A stretch of 64,000 bases of DNA from Cellulomonas sp. SG140. Its GTDB lineage: Bacteria; Actinomycetota; Actinomycetes; Actinomycetales; Cellulomonadaceae. Positions 16,329 through 23,211 of the stretch are shown piece by piece. Positions within the stretch are counted from its first letter, which is position 1; each line of letters starts with the position of its first letter. The stretch covers positions 186,001-250,000 of the forward strand of contig NZ_JANZLA010000003.1 of the NCBI RefSeq assembly GCF_025770785.1, written 5' to 3'. The position numbers were made by a program, and so were the translations under genes. Below the pieces are notes generated by a model. The model did not search any database and was not told where the DNA came from. It saw only the letters and a list, made by a program, of their open reading frames with translations.

Positions 16329-16949
16329 TCAGGAGACGGTCAGCTCCGTGTACATCCCGGCCGCGTAGTGCCCGGGCAGGTTGCAGATCAGCTCGTATCG
16401 TCCGGCCGGCAGGTCGAGAGTGGTCCAGCCCGCGGTGTGCGGCGCGATGCCGTCGCCGGTGCCGGAGCCCGCGCTGCGGGACGCCTCGCCGACGCTGCCG
16501 GACTCGTCGACCGTGCCGTCGGCGCCCACGGATCGCGAGCCCACCTGCTGCCCGTCGACCAGCGGCAGCACGACCAGCTCGTGGGTGCGCCACCCGGCGT
16601 TGGCGAGCACCAGCGAGACCGTCCCGGCCGGTACCGCGGCCCGGTCCACGACCAGACCCATGTGGCCGCGGCCGCCCATCATGGCGCCCATGTCGACCGC
16701 CGTGACGCGCACGGTGGTGCCGTCCAGCCGGGGCACGGCTGTGCCGACGCGACCGCTCATCATCCCGCCCGCGCCGGGACCCCGGCCGACGGAGCTCCAG
16801 CCGCGGTTCGTGGTCGCGCCGCCGCCGGCGTTGCCGGCCCAGGCGACGGTCACCGCCACCGAACCGATGAGCAGGACGACCGCGGTGACCAGGGCGACGA
16901 GCAGCCAGCTCCGCCGCCGTCGACGCGGTCCTGCCTCTGCGGCGCTCAT
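16329..16949 (-). CDS. Membrane-anchored cupredoxin-like protein
   Basis: A 206-residue protein from ATG 16949, which overlaps the preceding SHOCT gene stop (ATGA). One N-terminal membrane segment (about 15-38) anchors an extracytoplasmic domain with a flexible, glycine- and methionine-rich linker (GGMMSG, DMGAMMGGRGHMG). The type 1 copper ligands are visible: His123 in RTHELVV and the loop Cys189-x4-His194-x4-Met199 in ICNLPGHYAAGMY. It probably carries or stores copper outside the membrane. An insertion of about 40 Gly/Ser-rich residues sits between the His ligand and the Cys loop. Confidence 0.88.
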   Translation of the reverse strand: MSAAEAGPRRRRRSWLLVALVTAVVLLIGSVAVTVAWAGNAGGGATTNRGWSSVGRGPGAGGMMSGRVGTAVPRLDGTTVRVTAVDMGAMMGGRGHMGLVVDRAAVPAGTVSLVLANAGWRTHELVVLPLVDGQQVGSRSVGADGTVDESGSVGEASRSAGSGTGDGIAPHTAGWTTLDLPAGRYELICNLPGHYAAGMYTELTVS

Positions 16950-17224
16950 CGGTTCCCCGGCTCGCCGAGCGCCGCACGCACCTGCTGGTACGTCGCGAGG
17001 TCGATCTCGCCCGCCGCGAGGCGTCGGTCGAGGAGGTCGAGCGGCGAGGGTGCCTGTGCCGGTCCGAAGCCGGTCGGTGGCGGCGGGACCGGCACGCCGT
17101 CGTTCGCCCGGTGCCCGGATCGAGCCAGAGCGACCACCAGCCAGACGATCGCGGCGATCAGCAGCACCCAGAAGAGACCCATGAACACCCAGCCGATGCC
17201 CATCCCGACGCCGTACCCACTCAT
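16946..17224 (-). CDS. SHOCT-domain small membrane protein (92 aa)
   Basis: The start at ATG 17224 is supported by GAGGAG about 10 bases upstream. A glycine-rich N-terminus leads into one membrane helix (about 10-34), a Pro-rich linker (PVPPPPTGF) and a C-terminal SHOCT motif (LDLLDRRLAAGEIDLATYQQVRAAL, first 20 residues diagnostic). SHOCT regions are short helical elements found at the ends of many oligomerising membrane proteins; their biochemical role is unsettled. It is the first gene of a two-gene operon with the cupredoxin. Confidence 0.85.
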   Translation of the reverse strand: MSGYGVGMGIGWVFMGLFWVLLIAAIVWLVVALARSGHRANDGVPVPPPPTGFGPAQAPSPLDLLDRRLAAGEIDLATYQQVRAALGEPGNR

Positions 17225-17318
17225 GATGACGATCTCCTCGGACAGCCCGGCCGGCACGTTCCGCCGACCTGATGCGAACCAGGCTCCGGCAACGATGCGA
17301 AGGCTCGGACATCGCGAT

Positions 17319-17338
17319 GGTTGAGATTCGATGAAGGA
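17319..17338 (-). promoter_or_regulatory. Response-regulator box candidate (CCTTCATCGAA) upstream of SHOCT-cupredoxin operon
   Basis: Read on the minus strand, CCTTCATCGAATCTCAACC matches, in its first ten bases, boxes upstream of the second SHOCT gene and the glutaredoxin-ccdA operon. It points toward the SHOCT-cupredoxin operon and ends about 94 bases before its start. The second half is less conserved than in the other two copies. Confidence 0.5.
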
Positions 17339-17439
17339 GCGCCGCAGCGGCTTCCGGGTGGCCGCTCGCCCTCAGCCCCATGGTGTCCAATAGCGCGTCC
17401 GAGCTCCGTATCCATCGGCCTTCTGAGAGGCGTTCATCC

Positions 17440-18090
17440 ATGAGCAAGAAGCGCACCCCGGAGCTGACCGAGCGTCAGGCACGTCTTGCGGAGGTCAAGC
17501 AGGCCCAGCGGCGCACGGAACGGCGCCGGCGCCTGCTGGTCTGGACGATCGTCGGAGTCGTGGTGCTCGCGCTGGTCGGGACGACGGTCACCGTGCTCGT
17601 GCGTCAGGCCAGCCACGACGCGAGCGTCCAGGCGGCCGCCAAGGCCCCGATCGACGGCGTCAAGACGTTCACCGGCCTGTCCCGCAACCACGTCACCGGC
17701 ACCGTGAAGTACGCGCAGAACCCGCCGGTCGGCGGCGACCACTCCGAGATCGTCCAGAACTGCGGCTACTACTCCGCGCCGGTGGCCGACGAGAACGCCG
17801 TGCACTCGCTCGAGCACGGTGCGGTCTGGATCACCCACGACCCGAACCTGCCCGCGGCCCAGCTGGCCACCCTGAAGTCGCTGGCCGCGAAGAGCTCCTA
17901 CGTCCTGGTCACGCCCCGCGCGGGCCTGCCGGCGGCGGTGGTCGCCTCGGCGTGGGGCCTGCAGCTGCAGCTGAGCTCGACGGACGACCCCCGACTGGCG
18001 GCCTTCGTCACGAAGTACGCCAACGGCCCGCAGACCCCGGAGCAGGGCGCTGAGTGCGCCGGCGGGACGGGGACGCCGGACGCTCCGTGA
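17440..18090 (+). CDS. DUF3105 family membrane-anchored protein
   Basis: A 216-residue protein starting at ATG 17440. A highly charged cytoplasmic N-terminus (KKRTPELTERQARLAEVKQA) precedes one membrane helix (about 32-54) and an extracytoplasmic DUF3105 domain. The family hallmarks are NPPVGGDHSEIVQNCGYY and the block HSLEHGAVWITHDP, where clustered His and Cys residues suggest a metal site; the reaction is unknown. A further Cys lies near the end (GAECAGG). It is divergent from the SHOCT-cupredoxin operon and so shares their regulatory region. Confidence 0.9.
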   Translation: MSKKRTPELTERQARLAEVKQAQRRTERRRRLLVWTIVGVVVLALVGTTVTVLVRQASHDASVQAAAKAPIDGVKTFTGLSRNHVTGTVKYAQNPPVGGDHSEIVQNCGYYSAPVADENAVHSLEHGAVWITHDPNLPAAQLATLKSLAAKSSYVLVTPRAGLPAAVVASAWGLQLQLSSTDDPRLAAFVTKYANGPQTPEQGAECAGGTGTPDAP

Positions 18091-18093
18091 CGG

Positions 18094-18131
18094 CCGGGCC
18101 CGCTCCAGCATCCAGAGCATCCAGGGCCCGG
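18094..18131 (+). terminator. Possible terminator after the DUF3105 gene
   Basis: CCGGGCCC (18094-18101) pairs with GGGCCCGG (18124-18131), starting three bases after the DUF3105 stop. The 22-base loop contains a short direct repeat (GCATCCAG-type). The long loop lowers confidence. Confidence 0.4.
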
Positions 18132-18165
18132 GGCGGCGGCGAGCCGGCAACCGCGGTCACCGTCA

Positions 18166-18185
18166 CCTTCACCGAGTCTTGATCG
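18166..18185 (+). promoter_or_regulatory. Response-regulator box candidate upstream of the second SHOCT gene
   Basis: CCTTCACCGA-GTC-TTGATCG lies 91 bases before the start at 18277. It agrees at nearly every position with the copy at 20430-20449 (CCTTCATCGA-ACC-TTGATCG). The two halves, CTTCAYCGA and CTTGATCG, read as imperfect direct repeats spaced about one helical turn, the layout expected for an OmpR-type dimer. Confidence 0.55.
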
Positions 18186-18276
18186 TGCGTGCGGTCGCCG
18201 TTGACGCGGGCCCCCGATGCTGGTGGGACGGACGCCGATCGGCATCCCTTCGAACGGCGAGCTCCGGGAGGCCGAG

Positions 18277-18507
18277 ATGCCGGCGTGGTGCAGCGCGTCG
18301 TCCGGTCCCAGCTGGGTCCTGATGGTTCTTGCCTGGGCGGCGCTGGTGGGCCTGGCCGTCTGGACCGTCTGCCGGTTGTTCCCCGCGCAGGTTCGACCCG
18401 ACGCGCGCACGCTGCTCGAGGAGCGCCTGGCGACCGGTGAGCTCGGCGTCGAGCAGTACCTCGAGCTGAAGCGCGTCCTCGACGACGGCCCGCGCCGCGC
18501 GGCGTGA
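18277..18507 (+). CDS. SHOCT-domain small membrane protein (76 aa)
   Basis: ATG 18277 is chosen because GGGAGG lies just upstream; an in-frame start at 18217 would extend into the regulatory gap. One membrane helix (SWVLMVLAWAALVGLAVW, about 12-30) is followed by a SHOCT segment (DARTLLEERLATGELGVEQY and KRVL). It resembles the SHOCT protein at 16946-17224 in layout and may be its functional counterpart. It ends 15 bases before the converging histidine kinase gene. Confidence 0.8.
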   Translation: MPAWCSASSGPSWVLMVLAWAALVGLAVWTVCRLFPAQVRPDARTLLEERLATGELGVEQYLELKRVLDDGPRRAA

Positions 18508-18522
18508 GCCACGTCCGACCGC

Positions 18523-19647
18523 TCAGGACTCCGGCGGCAGGTCGATCTCGACGCGTGCACCGCGTCCCGGGCCGTCGCTGAACGCGGCGACGCGCCCTGC
18601 GTGTGCCTCGACCAACGCCCGGACGATCGCGAGCCCGATGCCCGATCCGCCGTCCGTGCGCGACCGGGCGGTGTCCACCCGGTAGAACCGCTCGAACACG
18701 TGGGGCAGGTGCTCGGCCGGGATCCCGGAGCCGGTGTCGGAGACCGTCAAGCGGACGGCACCCTCCGGTGTGCGCGCCGCCGCGAGGGTGATCGCACCGC
18801 CTGCTGGCGTGTGCCGCAACGCGTTGTCCAGCAGGTTCCCCAGCACCTGGCCGAACCGGTCGTGGTCGACCAGCACACCAGGCAGACCCTCACCGCGCTC
18901 GACCCGAACCAGCACCCCGGCCGCGGACGCTCGGTCGGCGACGGCAGCAGCGGCGCCGAGCAGCAGGTCGTTCGGGTCCGTGCGCACGCGTGCGACCTGG
19001 ACGCCGGGCGCCTCCGCGCGGGTCACGGCTGCCAGGTCGTCGGCCAGGCGGGTCAACCGGGCGCCCTGGTCGCGCAGCACCGCGATCGTCGGAGGCTCGA
19101 GCTCGACGACGCCGTCCTCGAGACCGTCCAGATATGCGCCCAGCGTCGCGACGGGCGTGCGCAGCTCGTGCGCGACGTCGGCCAGCAGTCGCCGACGCAG
19201 CTGCTCGCTGTCGGCCAGTCGCCTCGCCATCGCGTTGAACGAGGTCGCCAGGGCATCGAACTCCGCGCCCAGCCGCGGGGTCGGGACCCGGGCGTCGAAC
19301 CGCCCGGCGGCCAGGAGCGCTGCGGCGGTCGCGACCGCGTGCAGCGACCGACCGACCCGGCGAGCGAGCACCACAGCGACCGCGAGCGACATGGCGAGCC
19401 CCACCGCCAGGCCCAGCCCCACGGACAGGGCCGATGCCGAGCGGTAGGCCTCCTCCGCGTGCACCACCGCGGCGGGGTCGGCGACCCCGGTGCCCACCAG
19501 GTGCCGATGGAAGAGCACCGGTCCGGCGAACCCGGCCACGAGCCAGGCCGTGACGCCTGCCGCGCCCATCACCAGGGTGAACGCCAGCAGGAGCCGGGCG
19601 GCGAGCCCGGTGCGGCCGCCACGGACCGGCGGGACGCTCGCGCTCAT
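18523..19647 (-). CDS. Sensor histidine kinase
   Basis: A 374-residue kinase from ATG 19647, overlapping the response regulator stop by four bases. Two membrane helices (about 15-40 and 73-97) enclose a short extracytoplasmic loop of about 30 residues, then HAMP. The phospho-acceptor His160 lies in LLADVAHELRTPVATLG. The ATPase domain has N box NLLDNALRHTP, G1 DTGSGIP and G2 GSGIGLAI. The small sensor loop is typical of kinases that sense metal or an envelope state. It pairs with the upstream OmpR-type regulator and is probably the sensor for the surrounding redox/copper genes. Confidence 0.95.
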   Translation of the reverse strand: MSASVPPVRGGRTGLAARLLLAFTLVMGAAGVTAWLVAGFAGPVLFHRHLVGTGVADPAAVVHAEEAYRSASALSVGLGLAVGLAMSLAVAVVLARRVGRSLHAVATAAALLAAGRFDARVPTPRLGAEFDALATSFNAMARRLADSEQLRRRLLADVAHELRTPVATLGAYLDGLEDGVVELEPPTIAVLRDQGARLTRLADDLAAVTRAEAPGVQVARVRTDPNDLLLGAAAAVADRASAAGVLVRVERGEGLPGVLVDHDRFGQVLGNLLDNALRHTPAGGAITLAAARTPEGAVRLTVSDTGSGIPAEHLPHVFERFYRVDTARSRTDGGSGIGLAIVRALVEAHAGRVAAFSDGPGRGARVEIDLPPES

Positions 19648-20369
19648 GCGCCGGTGCCCATGCGGTAGCCGACACCACGTACCGTCCGTACGAACCGCTG
19701 CGCGTCGACGGTGTCGCCGAGCTTCTGGCGCAGGTGCAGCACGTGCACGTCGACCAGGTGCTCGTCTCCCACCCAACCGTCGCCCCAGACCGCCTCGATC
19801 AGCTGCCGGCGGCTCAGCACCGCAGCCGGGCGCCGGGCCAGGGCGGCCAGCACGTCGAACTCCGTACGGGTCAGCGGCACGGGCTCGCCGTCCACCTCCA
19901 CCTCGCGGCCGGCGAGGTCGAGGTGCAGCGAGCCGATGACGACCGGCGGCACCGACCCGCCCTGCGGGCGCCCCGAGGTCCCGAACGACCGGCGGGGCCG
20001 GCGTTGCATCGCGGCGATCCGGGCGACGAGCTCGCGGGGGCGGAACGGTTTGGTCACGTAGTCGTCCGCGCCGACCGACAGGCCGATCACCGTGTCGAGC
20101 TCATCCGTGCGGGCCGTCAGCATCACCACGTAGCAGTCGGAGAAGGTGCGCAGCTGGCGACACACCTCCACGCCGTCCAGCTGCGGCAGGCCCAGGTCCA
20201 GCACGACCACGTCCGGGTCCAGCTCCCGCGCGGCCTCCACCGCGTCGGGACCCTCGAACGCGAGCCGCACCTCGTACCCCTCCCGGCGCAGGTACCCCGC
20301 GACGAGCTCGGCGAGGGGACGCTCGTCGTCGACGACGAGCGCGCGACGGGCGGCCGTTGCGGTGCTCAC
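19644..20369 (-). CDS. OmpR/PhoB-family response regulator
   Basis: A 241-residue regulator from GTG 20369. The receiver domain carries Asp14-Asp15, phospho-acceptor Asp58 (VVVLDLGLPQLDG), Thr85 and Lys107 (VTKPF). The winged helix at the C-terminus has LTRTEFDVLAALARRPAAVL and VDVHVLHLRQKLGD, ending in RTVRGVGYRMG. No good ribosome binding site is visible before the GTG. It is co-translated with the histidine kinase and is the best candidate to bind the CCTTCAYCGA boxes at 17.3, 18.2 and 20.4 kb. Confidence 0.95.
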   Translation of the reverse strand: MSTATAARRALVVDDERPLAELVAGYLRREGYEVRLAFEGPDAVEAARELDPDVVVLDLGLPQLDGVEVCRQLRTFSDCYVVMLTARTDELDTVIGLSVGADDYVTKPFRPRELVARIAAMQRRPRRSFGTSGRPQGGSVPPVVIGSLHLDLAGREVEVDGEPVPLTRTEFDVLAALARRPAAVLSRRQLIEAVWGDGWVGDEHLVDVHVLHLRQKLGDTVDAQRFVRTVRGVGYRMGTGA

Positions 20370-20429
20370 CCGGTCATTGTGATCGGACCCGCCGCCGGGG
20401 CCGTACGTCTCGCAGCACCGCGGCGGGGA

Positions 20430-20449
20430 CCTTCATCGAACCTTGATCG
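20430..20449 (+). promoter_or_regulatory. Response-regulator box candidate upstream of the glutaredoxin-ccdA-redoxin operon
   Basis: CCTTCATCGA-ACC-TTGATCG lies in the gap between the divergent response regulator and glutaredoxin genes, about 60 bases from the former start and 114 from the latter. It shares its sequence with the box at 18166-18185 and its first half with the minus-strand copy at 17319-17338. Its location could serve both autoregulation and the redoxin operon. Confidence 0.55.
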
Positions 20450-20563
20450 GTTCGCGACGAGGGCTGAGGCCGCCCCGGCCAGGCTCGGACCCGTCCGGCG
20501 ATCCGACCGGTCACCCGTTGACCGGCGCTCACGTCGTCGGTGACCTGTGCGAGGGAGCTGCGC

Positions 20564-20893
20564 GTGGGGACCGAGCCCACCCCTGTGGCGGTCGTGGTGG
20601 TCACCGCGCCCGCGTGCCACCTGTGCGACGACGCCCTGCACCGCCTGCGTGCGGTGGCCGAGCCGGCGAAGCTGACGTTGCGCGTCGTCGAGCTGGAGTC
20701 CGACGAGGGTCGCGCCCTGGTCGCCCGTCACCGTCCGCCGATGAGTCCGCTGGTCCTCGTCGACGGGGAGCTCTTCAGCTCCGGGCGGCTCCCTCAGCGC
20801 AAGGTCGAGGCGCTGGTCCGCGCACGCGCTGCGGTGACCACGGACGGCGATCTGTGGGCCACCGCCGTCGGGCAGGTGAGCTCGCATGGGTAG
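20564..20893 (+). CDS. Glutaredoxin-like thiol protein
   Basis: A 109-residue cytoplasmic protein. GTG 20564 is preferred over GTG 20540 because GAGGGAG is six bases upstream of it. The fold starts VAVVVVTAPACHLCDDAL with the redox pair Cys18-x2-Cys21, followed by VVELESDEGRALVARH and the cis-Pro region PPMSPLVLVDGELFSSGRL, as in glutaredoxin/thioredoxin-like proteins of actinobacteria. It overlaps the start of the CcdA-like gene by eight bases. A role in passing electrons to or from that membrane protein is plausible. Confidence 0.85.
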   Translation: MGTEPTPVAVVVVTAPACHLCDDALHRLRAVAEPAKLTLRVVELESDEGRALVARHRPPMSPLVLVDGELFSSGRLPQRKVEALVRARAAVTTDGDLWATAVGQVSSHG

Positions 20894-21878
20894 TCAGCTG
20901 CTCGCCACGGGCAGCGTGCTCGCGGCGTTCTTCGCCGGCGGCGTGGCGCTGTTCGCACCGTGCTGCATCGTGTTCCTCGCCCCGTCCTACCTGGCCGGTG
21001 CCGTCAAGAGCGCCCGGTGGCGACTGCTGCCGCTGACGTTCGTCTTCACCGCCGGGCTCTCCCTGGTGATGGTCCCGCTCACCCTCGGCGCCAGCCTGCT
21101 GTCCGGCGCCATCGCCCGCTACCACCAGCCGCTCTACTACGCGGGCGGGGTGCTGTTCCTCGTGCTGGCGTGGCTGGCCCTGTCGGGCCGGATGTGGTCG
21201 CTGCCGTCCGCGCTGAGGGCGCCGGACACCTCCCGAGGGGACAGCGCCTCCTTCTTCGCCCTGGGGGTGTTCTCCGGCATCGCCTCCTCCTGCTGCGCCC
21301 CGGTGCTCGCCGGCGTGATGACCCTCTCGGTGCTGTCCGGGTCGGTTGCGGGCGGACTGGCTCTCGGCCTGGCCTACGTGTTCGGCATGGTGTTCCCGCT
21401 GTTCGTGATGGCGCTGGTCTGGGACCGCGCCAAGCTGGGGGAGCGGCGCTGGCTGCGTCCACGCAGCATCAGCCTCGTCGTGGCCGGCCGTCGCGTCGTC
21501 ACCACGACCCTGAACATCGGCGTCGCAGCCGCCTTCGCCGTGATGGGTGGGTTCGTCATCGCCTTGGCCGACAGCCGGGACATGACCGGCGGGACCGCGG
21601 TGCAGGACGCCGCCGCACGCGGCCTGACCAGCGCCTTTCTCACCGTCGAGCACTGGGTGGCGCCGCTGCCCGAAGTGCTGCTCGGGCTCGGGCTGCTCGC
21701 CGTCGCCGCGGGCTTCGTGTGGTGCACGCTCGCCGACCGGCGACGGCGGCCGGTGCCGCCCGCCGCAGAGCCGCGTGCCGGCGAACGCCACGGCACCGAC
21801 GCCGCACCGCAGGACGCACTCCCGGCGTGCCATGAACCCGCCACGACCACTCCGCACCAGAACGGAACCAGCCGATGA
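20886..21878 (+). CDS. CcdA/DsbD-like membrane thiol transporter
   Basis: A 330-residue protein with six to eight membrane helices. Paired cysteines lie at equivalent places in two halves: Cys26-Cys27 in FAPCCIVFLAPSYLAG and Cys136-Cys137 in SSCCAPVLAGV. This internal symmetry with a proline beside the cysteines is characteristic of the CcdA/DsbD electron-transfer family, which carries reducing equivalents from cytoplasmic thioredoxin across the membrane. Here each pair is adjacent (CC) rather than a lone Cys. The C-terminal 50 residues are a hydrophilic tail. It sits between a glutaredoxin-like gene and a membrane-anchored redoxin gene, a logical three-step thiol relay. Confidence 0.85.
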   Translation: MGSQLLATGSVLAAFFAGGVALFAPCCIVFLAPSYLAGAVKSARWRLLPLTFVFTAGLSLVMVPLTLGASLLSGAIARYHQPLYYAGGVLFLVLAWLALSGRMWSLPSALRAPDTSRGDSASFFALGVFSGIASSCCAPVLAGVMTLSVLSGSVAGGLALGLAYVFGMVFPLFVMALVWDRAKLGERRWLRPRSISLVVAGRRVVTTTLNIGVAAAFAVMGGFVIALADSRDMTGGTAVQDAAARGLTSAFLTVEHWVAPLPEVLLGLGLLAVAAGFVWCTLADRRRRPVPPAAEPRAGERHGTDAAPQDALPACHEPATTTPHQNGTSR

Positions 21879-22501
21879 CCTCCGGATCCGCCGTCAAGCG
21901 TGACCAGCACCGCGAGCAGGTGGTGGCCGCCGCGCGCAAGGCGCACGGGGACGCCTCCCGCCGACGCCGCCTGGTCCGCCTCGCCGCGAGCATCCTCGGC
22001 GTGCTCGTCGTGGCCGGGGCGATCACCGCGGGGCTGCTCTCGGCCCGACCCACCCAGCAGGTCGCCGTCCGCACCGCGCCGGACTTCACCCTGCCCGGCT
22101 CCGACGGCTCCTCGGTCACTCTGTCCGCACTGCGCGGAAAGCCCGTGCTGCTCTACTTCTCCGAGGGCGCCGGCTGCGACGCGTGCCTGGTGCAGATGCA
22201 GAAGATCGAGCAGGACCCCGCCTTCGCCGCCCAGGGCATCACCGTCGTGCCGATCGTCATGAACACCGCCGACCAGATCAACGCCGACCGGCAGCGCCTC
22301 GAGGTGAGGTCGGCGTTCTACCTCGACAACGGCACCGTCTCGAAGGAGTACGACGTGCTGGGCAAGGGCATGCACACCGGCCTGCCCGGCCACGGGTTCG
22401 TCCTGGTCAACCCGGCCGGCCAGCAGGTCTGGGCCGCCGAGTACCCCTCCATGTGGCTCGCGCCCGACCAGCTCCTCAAGGAAGTCAGCTCGCGGCTGTA
22501 G
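21875..22501 (+). CDS. Membrane-anchored TlpA/AhpC-type redoxin
   Basis: A 208-residue protein overlapping the CcdA-like stop (ATGA). A basic cytoplasmic head is followed by one membrane helix (about 36-56) and an extracytoplasmic thioredoxin-fold domain. Visible are APDFTLPGSDGSSVTLSALR, GKPVLLYFSEGAGCDACLVQ with redox Cys101-x2-Cys104, and a late GLPGHGFVLVNPAGQ. It probably receives electrons from the CcdA-like protein and reduces disulfides or supports metalloprotein assembly outside the membrane. The pair is CDAC rather than CGPC/CPPC, so specificity is uncertain. Confidence 0.88.
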   Translation: MTSGSAVKRDQHREQVVAAARKAHGDASRRRRLVRLAASILGVLVVAGAITAGLLSARPTQQVAVRTAPDFTLPGSDGSSVTLSALRGKPVLLYFSEGAGCDACLVQMQKIEQDPAFAAQGITVVPIVMNTADQINADRQRLEVRSAFYLDNGTVSKEYDVLGKGMHTGLPGHGFVLVNPAGQQVWAAEYPSMWLAPDQLLKEVSSRL

Positions 22502-22802
22502 CAGCTCAAGGCGCACGCGCGCGCTCGCCGATCAGGCAGAGAACGGCTCTGCACACCGGCCCGCGACGACACCTCCCGGCCGACGTGGCGCCCGCCGCCC
22601 TCCGCCTTGCTGCACGCGTTGCTGTCCCGGTCTCGCGCAAGAAGAGGCGGCGCACGCTGTCACTTCAGAACCGCGACGCGTCGGCAGGGCACCGGCGTCC
22701 GCTGCATGAGTACGCATGCGGATCTGCCGGGACCGAGAAGCCGCCGCAACGCACGCGTGGGTCACCGAGCCGCGTTGACGAGCTCGGTCCAGCCGCGGTG
22801 GG
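22502..22802. other. Intergenic region between converging genes, no gene seen
   Basis: About 300 bases between the redoxin stop and the mutarotase stop. Frames here are short and lack protein-like composition. The only structure noticed is a weak hairpin, GCAGAG (22536-22541) with CTCTGC (22547-22552), that may end transcription of the redoxin operon. The region marks the border between the redox island and the carbohydrate locus. Confidence 0.5.
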
Positions 22803-23153
22803 TCACAGCTCCTCGCGGGCGTGGCCCAGCTGGCCCATCTGGTCGACGAAGGACCAGACGAGCTGCAGACCGGTGTCCCGTCCGGAGTAGTCGTCGGGCA
22901 CTTCCTGCAGGGGCGTCACCTGGTCCTGCCAGGCGACGTTCGCGGGGTGGTCCCGCAGGGCGGCGCGCATCGCCGCGTAGTCCTCGATGTCGAGCAGGTG
23001 GAACACGTCCTGGCCGTCGCGCCAGATCCGCCAGTCACGGACGCCGGCGTCGCTCAGGGCGGCCAGGAGGTCGGCGGGCACCACGGCGTGCAGCGCGTCG
23101 TAGGCCGCCAGCGCGTCCGGGTGCAGCCTGGTGTGCAGCGTGACGATCGTCAT
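22803..23153 (-). CDS. L-fucose/L-rhamnose mutarotase family protein
   Basis: A 116-residue protein from ATG 23153. The RhaM/FucM-type ferredoxin-like fold is recognisable: TIVTLHTRLHPDALAAYDALH with the active-site His, PADLLAALSDAGVRDWRIWR, GQDVFHLLDIEDYAAMRAAL and the Trp-rich end VAWQDQVTPLQE. Family enzymes interconvert the anomers of L-rhamnose or L-fucose. Because the gene is last in an operon for L-fucose breakdown, L-fucose is the expected sugar; the dehydrogenase acts on one anomer of the pyranose. It lies 58 bases after the alpha-fucosidase gene. Confidence 0.88.
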   Translation of the reverse strand: MTIVTLHTRLHPDALAAYDALHAVVPADLLAALSDAGVRDWRIWRDGQDVFHLLDIEDYAAMRAALRDHPANVAWQDQVTPLQEVPDDYSGRDTGLQLVWSFVDQMGQLGHAREEL

Positions 23154-23211
23154 CCACGGGTTCCTCTCTGGGTCTGGCGGCGCTCGAGGTGCGCGGGGAC
23201 GGCTCGACGGC

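Noticed and set aside
22502-22802. A mobile-element border between the redox island and the fucose locus
   Set aside because: No inverted or direct terminal repeats, integrase, transposase or tRNA target were found around this gap.
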